From the NCBI GenBank assembly GCA_002701845.1, contig NZXG01000061.1:62001-126000 (forward strand): a stretch of DNA of 64,000 nt. The letters are read 5' to 3'. This stretch comes from Pseudomonadales bacterium (GTDB lineage: Bacteria > Pseudomonadota > Gammaproteobacteria > Pseudomonadales > Ketobacteraceae). The position numbers and the translations under genes are program-made. The notes beneath the pieces are model-generated. The model was not told the origin of the DNA. It was given only the letters and a program-made list of their open reading frames with translations, and made no database searches. This document shows, one piece after another, positions 43,073-55,500 of the stretch. Each line of letters begins with the position of its first letter. Within the stretch, counting starts at the first letter, position 1.

Positions 43073-45217
43073 TTACAACAGAATTTCAGAGCCGTCAGAA
43101 AGCCTAAGTACGAGGCTGCCATTGAGCGGCGTCACTGTGCCGTAGGCGGTGCCGTTCAGCATCAGCGAGCCGGCAACAGCGCCATCCTCCACGCCCAGAT
43201 CCAGATCCATGATCACGCCGTCCTGGTTCTCCACCCGAATGCCGTGGAATGGCGCGTGAAAATACATGATGTCATACTGTTTGCCGCCCCAACTCAGAGA
43301 CAGATCGTTGATCTGACCCTGGGCCAGTTGTTCCCGGGTGCTTTCCAGGTGAATCACGGCCTGGTCAGTGAAGTCCGGCAGATCCGTGATAAATTGCAAC
43401 TGCACGCCGCTGTCAGCGCCGCCGGTGAGTTCGATGGAACCCTGGAAACTGTCTCCCATCAGGGATTCGAACAGGCCATCGGCGGACAGGGCCATGGTGA
43501 TGCTGTCGAGCTCGGAGACGGGGGTTGTGTTGTCATCACCGGTTTGGCTGACCCCGCTAAGGTCCACGTTAACACTGAGATCGCCGCTGAACGTAGTGGG
43601 GTTTTCCAGCCCCACATCGTGAAATTGGGCATAATTCACGCTCAGAGTACCGGCGGCGGATTCCGGCAGTTTGAGGTTGCGCAGATCGATGCCGCCGTCA
43701 AACTGCAGGCTGAACTGACCCTCGCTGATGGTCAGGCTGCCGGTGTCCGATGTCACCTGACCGCTGAGACCAAAACCATAGCTGCCCTGTTGGTTGCCGG
43801 CGCTGGTAAAGGTGAGGTCCACTTCCATGCCATTGCTGGTTCCGTAAATTCGTGCCACTCCGTCCCAAAGGGCAAAATGCCCCCGCAGGTCACTGCCCAG
43901 GGGCAGTTCCAGGTCATTGAGGACGTCACACAGGGAGCGATTGAACAGTACCAGGTTCAGGTTGCCGTGACAGATATCCTCCAGGGATTTGCCGGAGATC
44001 AGCAGGCGGCAGGTGAGGCGGTACAGGGCGGTGCTCAGGCTGTCACAGGCGGCGCTCAATGCGGCGTCCGGCAGGGCCACCACCGGACCGTATTGGCCGG
44101 CGATGGCCACTGCCTGCAGCATGTTACCGAGATCGGTACCGGTGGAAACCCCCACCGCCGACACCACGCCGGCGAAGGATGACTGGTCCGGGTTCAGGCT
44201 CAAGTAGCCCTGCCAGGTTTGCAGATCGCTGACAAAAGCCTCAATGACGGCGGCATTGTCGCCACCGGCGGTGGGCGAGGGCACCGCCTCGGTGAGGTTG
44301 CCTGCCGGGGTCAATTCCAGGGCAGCCAGTTCACTGGTGAACGCCTGCCCCAGTTCAGTCAGGGATAGTCGCTGGCTGGTGGCGAGCGCCTCCTGTACCA
44401 GCTGCGCCAGAGTGGGTACCGAGCTTTGGCTGTCCCGGGTTACCAGCTGTCCCCCCTGAAGCTGCAGCTGCTCGGTGAGCTGGGCCAGCACCTGGGGCAG
44501 GCTGGCGCCATCGGTCAGGCCGGCCAGCGCGCCGGCCAGCACACTGTAGCGCAGCTCATCCACAGTGGCCGCAGCCACCGCTTCCGGGTTGGTGAGATCC
44601 AGCGCCTGGGTCTGACTCAGGCTGGCCACCTGAAACAGGTTTTCAATCTGGGATTGGGCCACCGCAATGGAGACTGCATTGAGTCCCTGGGGCAGTGACT
44701 GAGCCAGAGCGGCTGCCAGGTGGGTCAGTACCGTGACGCTCACCGGGCTTTGGGGCGTCTCACTCACCACCGCGCTGAGCTGGAAATCCGCCGGTGCCGG
44801 ATAGGCTTCGCCAAAATCCACCCGGCCGTTGTTGTTGCTGTCAGCCTCGGTAACGCCGGTGAAGCTGCCGCAACCGCTGGCGCTGTCACACAGCAGAGTG
44901 GTGGCCCCGGGTTGGGTGGTGACTTCCAGGTACAGCGGCCCCTGATAATCCCCCAGCGCCAGCCGATACTGACCGTTGGCATCGCTGCGGGTACTGGCCA
45001 GCAGTGCTCCCGCAGTGCCGTCGGTAACGGCATAGACCGAGACGTTGGCCTGGCGCACCAGGCCTTTTACCACGGCCCCCTGCACCGTGGCGGCGGCAGT
45101 ACCGGAACTGGAGGCGGCGGCGCTGTCCTGGCTGGAGGAACCACCACCACCGCCACAGGCAGCCAGACTGAGGACGGCGATGGCGAAGGCGAACCGGGGA
45201 AACATCAGTTTGAACAT
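43073..45217 (-). CDS. Large surface/periplasmic lipoprotein of unknown function
   Basis: Lipobox LAACGGGGGSSS; 714 aa; N-terminal carboxypeptidase-regulatory-like region (VKGLVRQANVSVYAV...SDANGQYRLALGDYQGPLYLEV). Confidence 0.6.
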   Translation of the reverse strand: MFKLMFPRFAFAIAVLSLAACGGGGGSSSQDSAAASSSGTAAATVQGAVVKGLVRQANVSVYAVTDGTAGALLASTRSDANGQYRLALGDYQGPLYLEVTTQPGATTLLCDSASGCGSFTGVTEADSNNNGRVDFGEAYPAPADFQLSAVVSETPQSPVSVTVLTHLAAALAQSLPQGLNAVSIAVAQSQIENLFQVASLSQTQALDLTNPEAVAAATVDELRYSVLAGALAGLTDGASLPQVLAQLTEQLQLQGGQLVTRDSQSSVPTLAQLVQEALATSQRLSLTELGQAFTSELAALELTPAGNLTEAVPSPTAGGDNAAVIEAFVSDLQTWQGYLSLNPDQSSFAGVVSAVGVSTGTDLGNMLQAVAIAGQYGPVVALPDAALSAACDSLSTALYRLTCRLLISGKSLEDICHGNLNLVLFNRSLCDVLNDLELPLGSDLRGHFALWDGVARIYGTSNGMEVDLTFTSAGNQQGSYGFGLSGQVTSDTGSLTISEGQFSLQFDGGIDLRNLKLPESAAGTLSVNYAQFHDVGLENPTTFSGDLSVNVDLSGVSQTGDDNTTPVSELDSITMALSADGLFESLMGDSFQGSIELTGGADSGVQLQFITDLPDFTDQAVIHLESTREQLAQGQINDLSLSWGGKQYDIMYFHAPFHGIRVENQDGVIMDLDLGVEDGAVAGSLMLNGTAYGTVTPLNGSLVLRLSDGSEILL

Positions 45218-45562
45218 TGCGACCTATACTCAAGCAAAGGAAGACCCGGAGACAGCAAAAAATAATCTGCCCGTGGCGCTTCACTGGGGGAATCTGTGAA
45301 TAACCGTAACCCCTGAGGGAATTACAAAAATAAACATAGCTGCAAATTCACAGAATTCACTGAGGGTCTGAGGCAGGGATCACAAAATGCGCAATTTAGT
45401 CGGACAGGCTGTCCGAGCTGGGGCCGTTCAGTCAGGTGAAAAGCGGCCGATGGGAGGCTGAAGTGAAAGGTGCAGGGGTTTGACCCCCAGGATTGGGAAT
45501 GGTCAAACCCTCAGCCCACAGAGAACCTGGGCCGACGCCGTCAACACTTCATGTCTAAACTG

Positions 45563-47248
45563 TCAGAACTTTTTATCGAAAGAGATGGCACCGATATAGG
45601 CGGTGGTCTCGGTTTCAAAGGGCATGGAGTAGTAGGGGTTGTACACCACATCGCCTTCCTGACAGCGGTTAGCGTTTAAAGATTTACAGGCATCAATGGA
45701 CTGCTCCGAGTAGAGCACACCCAGTGCAGCGTCCACCCGGGCGGTGCTGCTGAGCTGCCAGCCAAAGCCTGCGGTGAACAGGTCCGCCTTGCCAATGGGG
45801 AACAGCAGGTCCGCGGAGGAATCGGAAATGGCCCCTTCCCGGGGTTCAAAGCCCACCCGCAGTACCAGGTTGTCGTCCCACTGGTATTCGGCGCCAAAGG
45901 CCAGGGACCAGGTATCATCATAGCCCCGGCGAATGCGCATGGCGTCCGGATCGGCGTTGTCTTTCAGGCCGTAACCACTGGACAGGGTGTAAATCACGCT
46001 GGACAGGTTCAGGTAATCCACGTTATTGCTGAATTCAAACTCCAGTTCATCCCAGACGCTGTATTCCACCCAGCGCAGGTCCACATTCACTTTCAGCCGC
46101 GGCAGGACCTTGATGGAGGTACCGAAGGCCACGTTCTGGGGCATGATATATTCCAGTTCCACCTCCCCTTTCTCCACCCGGGTGGCATTGAACGGCGCGC
46201 CCCCCACAACTCCCAGTATCGGGCCCGCCGGCGCCAGATCCTCTGTGGTGTGCAGGAATTCCTCACTGTTCACCATCTTATAGTCGCCGGACATCTGGGC
46301 GGTGGCCTCACTCTGGTACAGGAAGCCGAAAGACAGCCAGTCGGTGGCCTGATACAGGATCCCGAAGTTAAAGCCCACCGACAGAAAATCCTCCATCTCC
46401 ATGGACAGGCGGCCGATGTTGTCATAGGGGGCAATAATGCTGAGTTCGGCTTCCGCTGGCAGGAGGTCGTTGACGCTGCCCAGCCACTGGGTGGTTTGCA
46501 GCGGTGCCCGGATGTAGGTATCCACAGCCAGACCCTGATAGGAGAAGTTCATGCCCACGCCCACCGACAGTTTATCGGTAACCGGAATGGCCACGGTGGG
46601 GGAGAAATAGGTGAGCCGGGTGACCCCCACTTCGGTGCCCTGATAGGCGCCGGGGGAGCCGTTTCCGGTGGTGGGGTCGGCGTCATCCCGGGTATAGCCA
46701 ATACCCTGGGGGGAGTAGACCGCGGTACCGAAGGTCCAGCCCATGCTGGGATCCTCGAAGGCCACGCCGCCGGCGGGGAAGGCCAGGATGGGCAGCTCAG
46801 TGAAACCGAAAAAGGGCAGCATCAGCCCCGGGCCATCCATGGAGGAACTGGAGTTGGCGATGGGGTCGACGCCCCAGCAGTCATCCAGCTCCTGCTGGGT
46901 GGGGGTGGCCCCGGCCGCGCTACACTGGTCCAGGCGCCCTTCATTAAAGTCGAAATAGGTCTGTTTGGTGTTGTTATCCGGGCGAATAGGGGCGCCGAAT
47001 TCGCTGTCGCTGGTGAGGTGGGCGGCAATCAGCTTGACATTGAACTGACGCCCCTTGATCTGGGCCAGACCCGCCGGGTTGAAATGTATGGAATCAATGC
47101 CCGGGGGGTCGGCGGTGACCGCATTACCCAGGGCCAGGGCCTTGGCATTGCCGATGGTCAAATTATGCAGTAACTGGGCGTTGGCGCCGCTTCCGATCAA
47201 GGTTAGGGCCGCCGCCAGTGAGGCGTAGCGTAGTGGTTTTGAATACAT
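45563..47248 (-). CDS. OmpP1/FadL-family outer membrane transporter
   Basis: Signal peptide then LTIGNAKALALGNAVTADPPGIDSIHFNPAGLAQIKG; start trimmed to MYSKPLRY. Confidence 0.85.
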   Translation of the reverse strand: MYSKPLRYASLAAALTLIGSGANAQLLHNLTIGNAKALALGNAVTADPPGIDSIHFNPAGLAQIKGRQFNVKLIAAHLTSDSEFGAPIRPDNNTKQTYFDFNEGRLDQCSAAGATPTQQELDDCWGVDPIANSSSSMDGPGLMLPFFGFTELPILAFPAGGVAFEDPSMGWTFGTAVYSPQGIGYTRDDADPTTGNGSPGAYQGTEVGVTRLTYFSPTVAIPVTDKLSVGVGMNFSYQGLAVDTYIRAPLQTTQWLGSVNDLLPAEAELSIIAPYDNIGRLSMEMEDFLSVGFNFGILYQATDWLSFGFLYQSEATAQMSGDYKMVNSEEFLHTTEDLAPAGPILGVVGGAPFNATRVEKGEVELEYIMPQNVAFGTSIKVLPRLKVNVDLRWVEYSVWDELEFEFSNNVDYLNLSSVIYTLSSGYGLKDNADPDAMRIRRGYDDTWSLAFGAEYQWDDNLVLRVGFEPREGAISDSSADLLFPIGKADLFTAGFGWQLSSTARVDAALGVLYSEQSIDACKSLNANRCQEGDVVYNPYYSMPFETETTAYIGAISFDKKF

Positions 47249-47390
47249 GGGTTTCGCCAATTCCAACTTGCAATATTTAATCATATCAATGTGTTCCGGA
47301 TCTTTCGCGGCGCCTGGGATTATGCCGAAACTTCGAACCGAAACCCCCATTATTTGTTGTTGTTGGTATGTGTTTCAGTCTGGCCGGGGG

Positions 47391-48995
47391 CTAGTTCCCT
47401 TCCCGCCAGGCTTTGAACGCATCGTAGAGGCTTTTGTGGGACTTGGTTTCGTCTTTCTTCTCATCCTCGAACGACTTCAGTTCGCGCTCAAATTTCACAT
47501 CATCCACCTCCTGGAGGTAGCTTTCACTCTCATCCAACACCGAGCTGACGGTGTCGGAGGGGCTGTCCAGCCAGCTATTGAGCGTTTGTAAATCATCAGG
47601 GCTCAGAACTCCAGCGGCTTTCTTTAGCTTTAGTGTGTTAAGTATGTAATCGTACCTTGACGTGGCATACTCCTTCCGGGCCTGGAACACCTTGCGTTGG
47701 GCGGTGATGGCGTCGGTGAGGGTGCGGATGCCGTTCTCCCAGCCGTCGCGGATGGCGCGCAGGGAGCTGTTGTTGGATTTCACCGCCCGCAACCGGGCCT
47801 GCACCGTGGCCACGTTGGCTTTGACCTGGGTGTGGTACTGGCGGGTTTCCCGCAGGGCGTTGCGCCGGGCCAGTTCCAGATTATGCCGGGCCTCCTGCAG
47901 CCGGTGATCCGCCTCCCGCACCTGGGAGGAGGTAATGCCGCCGCTGTACAGAGGCACTGATACCCGCACGCCGATGGTCGTCCTATCAAATGAAGGGATA
48001 AAGCCGCCGCCCACTTCTCTTTTCTCATGCTGCAAAAACAGATCCGCGGTGGGGGCGTGGCCTGCTTTTTTCTCGCTCAGCTCTTTCTCCGCCGCGTCGG
48101 CGGCATACTGGGCGGCAATTAGCTGATAATTGGTGCGTTTGGCAAAGTCCTCCCATTCCGAGAGGGCATAGGGTTGGGGTGGTTCAATGGGAATATCCTG
48201 GGGCAGGGGATTGATCATATCGATATACACGCCGGTCAGCAGAGCGAGGTTTTCCTTCATGACCTCCAGCTGGCTTTCCGCCACAATCACCGCCGCCTTG
48301 GCCATATCGTGCTGGGCCTGCAGTTCGAACACATCGGTATCCCGCAACAGCCCCAGCTTGTACCGGTTCTTGACCCCGCTGAGCTGGGTGTGCAGGGTTT
48401 TTTCCTCGGCCCTCGCCAGCCGTAGTTCCTCCTGGGCCCGTAGTACGCCGAAATAGGCTTCCGCGGAGCGGATCATCAGCGCCTGCTGGGACAGGGCCAG
48501 CTGGGCCTTGGCGGCGTTGTTGGCGCTTTTGGCCCGCTTATAACGATTCCAGCGCTCCAGACGAAACAGGGGTTGTGCAACGGTAATATCATACAGAGTG
48601 GCAGTGTAATCTTCCGTCCGATCTACTTCGTTGGCAAAGCTTTCGTCACAAGCCTCCAGTAAAGGAAAAATGTCGCCCGCAGTGAGATCATCCAGATTTC
48701 CCGGAGCCTCGGTAAGCAAACAATTTATACCGCCATCAACGTCCCATACAGCAGTGCTTCCCTTGTAATACTGTTTTCCCCAACTACCGGTGAATTCGGC
48801 ATTGGGCAGCAGAGTGCCAAAAGCCTGCTCCACCTTTTCGCTGTCCGCCAGGTATTTCTGCTTCTGGGCCGCCCATTCCGGGTCGTTCTTGCGGGCAAGG
48901 GCAAAGATCTCTTCCAGATTTTCCGCGAAGAGGTTGGTGCTCAGCAGGCAGGTAACGATCAATGCCAGGCCGGATACAGCGCTTGTTATTCTCAT
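47391..48995 (-). CDS. TolC-family outer membrane efflux protein
   Basis: ALARKNDPEWAAQKQKYLADSEKVEQAFGTLLPNAEFTGSWG; VSVPLYSGGITSSQVREADHRLQEARHNLELARR. Confidence 0.88.
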   Translation of the reverse strand: MRITSAVSGLALIVTCLLSTNLFAENLEEIFALARKNDPEWAAQKQKYLADSEKVEQAFGTLLPNAEFTGSWGKQYYKGSTAVWDVDGGINCLLTEAPGNLDDLTAGDIFPLLEACDESFANEVDRTEDYTATLYDITVAQPLFRLERWNRYKRAKSANNAAKAQLALSQQALMIRSAEAYFGVLRAQEELRLARAEEKTLHTQLSGVKNRYKLGLLRDTDVFELQAQHDMAKAAVIVAESQLEVMKENLALLTGVYIDMINPLPQDIPIEPPQPYALSEWEDFAKRTNYQLIAAQYAADAAEKELSEKKAGHAPTADLFLQHEKREVGGGFIPSFDRTTIGVRVSVPLYSGGITSSQVREADHRLQEARHNLELARRNALRETRQYHTQVKANVATVQARLRAVKSNNSSLRAIRDGWENGIRTLTDAITAQRKVFQARKEYATSRYDYILNTLKLKKAAGVLSPDDLQTLNSWLDSPSDTVSSVLDESESYLQEVDDVKFERELKSFEDEKKDETKSHKSLYDAFKAWREGN

Positions 48996-49564
48996 ATTTA
49001 TTAATATGTTGATTTATTATGCCCTTAATTCAGGTGTTCAACTCTACGCCAGAAACCGGTTCAAGAAAAGCCTCAAACTTGGCTGAATGGGCGGTCACAC
49101 CGGCGCCTGGACAAAGTGGTAATAACGCTGATGGTATGAGGCAATTAGTCTGGTAGATTGTTGCATGGCCGCGCGGAAGTCACAGGGCTTCTTGTGATAC
49201 TTTGTAAGGCCCCGTAAAGCATTGTAAACAAACGTTTGAATGATGCTGTCGGATGTGGAAGGGTTGTGTAGTCAGGCACTTAGACGATTGATTTAATTCA
49301 GGCTCAAGGTTATGTAATCGCGCTCTTGCGAATGTATACGCCGGGTCTATCTTTATTAAAAGTGCGAATTTGAATAAAGTATCAGGCCCCTGAGAGTTCT
49401 ATACTTTCAGGGATGCGTAAATTACTGACTTTATTCGCCAGCTCAAACCGCCGTCTGCCGTTTGTGGTCTGTTGCACAGGACATGCTGTTGGGCGCCGCA
49501 GGAGGCCGTCAAGCCCTCAAGGGTTAGATCGCATAATAAGAATAAACAAGCAGGATAATTCTTT

Positions 49565-52500
49565 ATGTCGCTAGAAGTTGGGCTTAACTCCTTCGATCCC
49601 GCCAACTGTTCCTCGTTGTTGGAGCTGCTGGAACGGCGTGCGGAATTGCATCCGGACAAGGTGGCGTTCACCTTTCTGCCCGATGGCGAGGATCAGGGTG
49701 TCCAGGTGACCTACGGCCAGTTGCGGGATCGTGCCCGCAGCAATGGCGCCCGCTTTGCCGCCGCCGGTGTCCCCGGCAGTCGCGCCCTGATGCTGTTTCC
49801 CTCCGGACTGGAGTTTATTTTCGCGTTTTTTGGCTGCCTGTATAGCGGCATTATTGCGGTGCCCGCGTATCCGCCGCGCCGTAATCAGAACCTGGGCCGC
49901 CTGCAGGCCATTATCGATGATTGTGATCCCGGGTTTGTATTGACCACGTCCCGGGTGCTCAGTGTCGCCGAGCCCCTGTTTGCCGAATCCGAACACCTCA
50001 AGCAGCTGCCTTTTGCTACCGTGGATCTCGATGATCCCCTGGCGCCAGAGTCCTGGCAGGACCCGGGGGTGGGTCCGGATACTCTGGCTTTCCTGCAATA
50101 CACTTCCGGTTCCACCGGGAATCCCAAGGGGGTTATGGTCAGCCATGGCAACCTGCTTTACAACGAGGCCATGATCACCTCCGCGTTCCGCAGCCACAGC
50201 GAGGATGTCTCTGTGAGCTGGTTGCCCATGTTCCACGATATGGGGCTGATCGGTACCACCCTCCAGCCCCTGTACGTGGGGGCAACGTCGGTGTTTATGT
50301 CGCCGGCGTCCTTCCTGCAGAAACCCCTGCGCTGGTTACAGGCCATTTCCGAATACGGCGGCACTGCCATCTGTGCTCCGAACTTTGCTTATGAGCTTTG
50401 CGTCAATCAGGTGACCGAGGAGCAGAAGGCGAGCCTGGATCTTTCCACGTTGCGTATTGCCTTGTCCGGGGCTGAGGCCGTGCGGGCCGAGACTCTGGAA
50501 CACTTTATCGATGCCTTTGCCGGCTGCGGCTTTCAGCGTCGGGCCTTTACCCCTACCTTCGGTCTGGCGGAGGCAACCCTGCTGGTGACCTGCGCCCGGG
50601 AGGAAAACCGGCCCCATTACCTGACGGTGGATGCCGCTGCCCTGGCGCAGAACCGGGTTGAAACCCTGGCGGACTCCCAGGCCCGGGGTCAACGCCTGGT
50701 CTCCAACGGCGTGGCGCCGCTGGATGCCAGCGTGATCATCGTGAACCCGGAATCCCGCGAGTCCGTGGCGGAAGGGCAGGTGGGGGAAATCTGGAGCGCC
50801 GGCGCCCATATCGCTCAGGGCTACTGGCAGAACCAGGCGGCTACGGAAGAGACCTTCCGCGCCTTTACCGCAGCGGGTGACGGCCCTTACATGCGCACCG
50901 GTGATCTGGGTTGTCTGCTGGACGGCGAACTCTATATCACCGGCCGGCGCAAGGATGTCATTATCATCCGTGGTCGCAACCATTACCCACAGGATATCGA
51001 ATTTACCGTGCAGCAGAGCCACGTGGCGCTGAAGGCCGACGCCGGAGCCGCGTTTGCGGTGGAGATCGATGGCGAGGAACGCCTGGTGGTGGTGCAGGAG
51101 GTGGAGCGCAAATACCGTATGCGGCTGGTGACGGAAGTGGTGAGCGCCGCCATCCGCCAGGCCGTGGCGGAGAATCATGAGCTGCAGGTGCATACCATTG
51201 TTTACCTGAAGCCGGGGGCCATCCTCAAGACTTCCAGTGGCAAGATCCAGCGCAGTGCCAATCGGCAGGCGTTTCTGGAGCAGGCCCTGGCGCCCATCGC
51301 CATCAGTTCACTGCAGGCGGAAGAACAGGGCGAAGAGGCGCAAAAGGCCATCGAATCCGCTCTGGCGCTGACCCGGGAACAGTGGCTGCAGTTACCGGCG
51401 GATCAGAAAGAGCCACGCCTGGTGCTCTATCTGAAAGCCGCCATTGCCAATGAAATCGGCGACAGCATTGATCGCATTAAAGACGATGTCAGCCTGATGG
51501 GCCTGGGTATCGATTCCCTGCAGATCACCCAGTTGTTTACCCGCCTGCGGGACCGGTTTGAAGTGAACCTGGAATTGCCGGCCCTGTTTGACGCCCGGGA
51601 TTTCCGGGCCCTGGCCGCCACCCTGGCGGATGCCCTGGAAGGCAATGCGCGGCCCGCGCTGCCGCCGCTGGAGGTGGTGGAACGCACTGAGCTGATGCCC
51701 ATGTCCTTCTCCCAGAAGCGCATGTGGTTTATGGACAAATTGCGGCCCGACAGCGTGGCGTACAACCTGCCTTTTGCCCTGAAAATCCAGGGGGCTCTGG
51801 ATATCAGTGCGGCGGAGCAGGCATTTCAGAGCATGATCAACCGGCACGAAGTGCTGCGCACTGTGTATGTGGAGCAGGACGGCCACGCCTATCAGCAGAT
51901 TCTGCCACCGGTGCACTGGCAGTTCAGTCGGGAGGATCTCACCTATCTGAAAGAACCGGCCCTGTCCAAGGCGGTGCGGGATCGCATTGATGCGGAGGCG
52001 CGCAAACCCTTTAACCTGGCCACCGGCCCGGTGATTCGCACCCACGTGCTGCGGCTGCCCGATCAGCAGGCGGATGCCTTGAAAGGACGCGCCGCGGAAC
52101 AGTATTTATTGCTGGTGACCATGCACCATATCGCCGCCGATGGCTTCTCCCTGAAAGTCATCACCGATGAGATCTCCCTGGCGTACGAAGCGGCGATTTC
52201 CGATGGCGCGAGCCGCCTGCCGAATCTGGAAATCCAATATGCCGACTATGCCCAATGGCAGAAAAACCTGTTTGACAGCGGCCTGTTGAACGACCAGCTG
52301 GATTATTGGCTGACGCATCTGCGGGATGTACCGGTACTGGATCTGCCCCTGGATCATCCCCGTCCCCCGGAACAAAGTTTCCAGGGCAGTAATTATTACT
52401 TCCAGATTCCCAAAGAGCAGGTGACGGCGCTAAAGCAACTGGCCCGCTCCCAGGGGGTAACCCTGTATATGGCGTTGCTGTCGGCGTTTAAAGTACTGTT

Positions 52501-55500
52501 GCATCAGTATACCCAGTGTGAAGATATCTGCGTCGGCACGCCCATCGCCAACCGCACCACACCGGAACTGGAAAAACTGATTGGTTTCTTCGTCAATACC
52601 CTGGCCCTGCGCACGGATCTGTCCGGCAACCCCAGCTTTGCCGAGCTGTTGCAGCGGGTGCGCAAAGTCACCCAGGGTGGTTTCGCCAACCAGGAGATGC
52701 CGTTTGAACGGGTGGTGGAGCACCTGGGTGTGCCCAGGGATCTGAGCTATTCGCCGGTGTTTCAGGTGATGTTTGTGTTGCAGAACAGCACCATCGATGA
52801 AGAATTCAACCTGGCCGGGGTCAACGTGGAAAGCCTGCACACGGCACCGGGCACCGCCAAATTTGATATTACCCTGGAGCTGTCGGAAGAGTCCGGCGTA
52901 CTCTATGGTGATCTGGAATATGCCACGGACCTGTTCGAGGAAGCCACCATCGAACAGATGATGGCCCACTACCAGCAGGTGATCCGCAACGCTATCGAAC
53001 AGCCGGAGCAGGCCGTGGGCAACCTCAGTATGCTAACCGCCAACGACCAGCGGCAGTTACTGCAGGAATTCAATGCCACGGATGCCGATTTGCCGTTGAA
53101 TGATTGTATTCACAGTCTGTTTGAGCGCCAGGTACAGCAGGCCGGCGATTCGGTGGCGCTGGTCTGTGGTGAACAGCGCCTGACCTACGCGGAACTCAAT
53201 GCCCGCAGTAACCGGCTGGCCCATTATCTGCTGGGCCGGGGCGTGACGCCGGAGACCCTGGTGGGCGTCTGTCTGGGACGGGAAGCCGATCTGGTGGTGG
53301 CGCTGATGGCCATCCTCAAGGCCGGTGGCGCCTATGTGCCCATCGATCCCAATTACCCGGCGGATCGGGTGGCCTATATGCTGACGGATGCCAGTGCCCC
53401 ACTGGTGATTTCCCACAGCTCCCTGGCGCCCATGCTGCCGCCGGCCACCGCGGCGTTCAAGCCGGTGATGCTGGATCAGCTGGCGGGCGAGTTGGCACAA
53501 CAACCGGATTCTGATCCGGCGCTGGAGGCCCGTGCCGATCACTTGGCTTATGTGATCTACACGTCCGGCTCCACCGGAAAACCCAAAGGGGTCATGATCA
53601 GTCACGGCAATGCCACTGCGTTGATTCATTGGGCCCATAGCCAATATTCCAGCGCGGATCTGAACGGTGTGCTGGCGGCCACCTCGATCTGTTTCGACCT
53701 GTCTGTGTTTGAATTGTTTGTAACGCTGGCTGCCGGCGGCAAGGTGATTCTGGCGGAGAATGTGCTGGCGCTGCCACAATTGCCGGCCCGGGACGAGGTG
53801 GTGCTGATCAACACCGTGCCCTCGGCCATTGCCACTTTGTTGCGGGAGCAGGCTATCCCCGCCAATGTCAAAGTAATCAATCTGGCGGGGGAGGCGCTGC
53901 CCGCCAGCCTGGTGGACAGCCTCTACGCCGATACCGCGGTGGAGCGGGTTTACGATCTGTATGGTCCATCTGAGGACACCACCTATTCCACCTGCGCTCT
54001 GCGTCGACCTGGCCTGCCAGCCACTATAGGCCGGCCTATCAGCAATACCCGGGCCTACGTGTTGAACCAGCACGGTACTTTGGTGGCGCCGGGGCTGGCG
54101 GGAGAACTGTACCTGGCCGGTACCGGCGTGACCCGGGGCTATCGCAACCGGGAAGCGCTGACCGCGGAGAAATTCCTGCCCAACCCCTTCGAACATGACG
54201 CAAAGTTCGCCCGTATGTATCGTACTGGAGATCTGGTCCGGTACCAGACGGAAGGTCAGCTGCAGTACCTGGGTCGGATTGATCATCAGGTGAAAGTGCG
54301 GGGCTTCCGTATTGAGCTGGGGGAGATTCAGGCGGTGATCAACAGCGTGGACAGTGTCCGCGACAGCCTGGTACTGACCCGGGAGGATGCCGCCGGCGCC
54401 AGGTGTCTGGTGGCTTACCTGGAGGCTCCCGCTGCGGACAAGGAGCAGGTGATCAGCGCGGTGCGCGGCGTTATTCGCGCTCAGCTACCGGAATACATGC
54501 TGCCCTCGGCTTTTGTGCTGCTGCCGGCATTTCCCCTGACACCCAATGGCAAGGTGGACCGGGCCGCGCTGCCCGAGCCGTCGGTGACGGATCTGCTGGG
54601 GGACCAGTTTGTGGCGCCGCGGGATGATAATGAGCGGCGCATGGCGGCCATCTGGTGCGACGTATTGAAACTGGATCAGGTGGGCGTTAGCAATAACTTT
54701 TTCGAACTGGGTGGGCATTCCCTGCTGGCCACCCAGGCGGTGTCCCGCATTCGGGATGAGTTCGGAGTGGAACTGCCGGTTAAACTGTTGTTCACCAATC
54801 CCACCATCGAGACGTTGTGCCAGCAGCTGGAGCAAGCGGATCAGTTATCTGATCTGATGCCGCCGCCGGTGCAACGCATCGATCGGGATGGCGATCTGCC
54901 CCTGTCGTTTGCCCAGATGCGATTGTGGTTTCTCAATCAACTGGAATCCGGTAAATCCGAATACAACATCAGCACGTCCTATAATATGCCGGCCGCCATC
55001 CGGCTTACGGGCGAGTTGAATGTAAACGCCCTGCGCAAGGCCTTTCAGGTGCTGGTGGAGCGACACGAAGCACTGCGAACGTCTTTTCTGATCGATGACG
55101 GCCGCGCTACCCAGGTGATCCGCGAGCCCAGTGACTGGTTCATGGACGTGCGTGATCTGCGTCATCTGGATGGCGAAGAGCGGGCAGCGGAAGTGATTCG
55201 GCTGGCGGAAGACGAAGCCACGCGCTCCTTTGATCTGGTGTTGGGTTCCCACACTAAGGCCCGGCGTATTCGCCTGATGCGTACCCGGTTGTTGCAGACG
55301 GCTGATCAGGATTACGTTTTACTGCTGACCATGCACCACATCATATCCGATGGTTGGTCCCTGGGCATCCTGATCGACGAAGTGGGCGAACTGTACCGCG
55401 CCATGGTGGGTGGTGAAGAGCCGCAATTGCCCGAGCTCCACATCCAGTACGCGGATTACGCCGCCTGGCAGCGACAGTGGATGGATGGCCCCGTATTCGA

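Noticed and set aside
53057-54286. 409-aa minus-strand ORF inside the first NRPS A domain
   Set aside because: Antisense shadow of conserved adenylation-domain codons; no recognisable motif or RBS.
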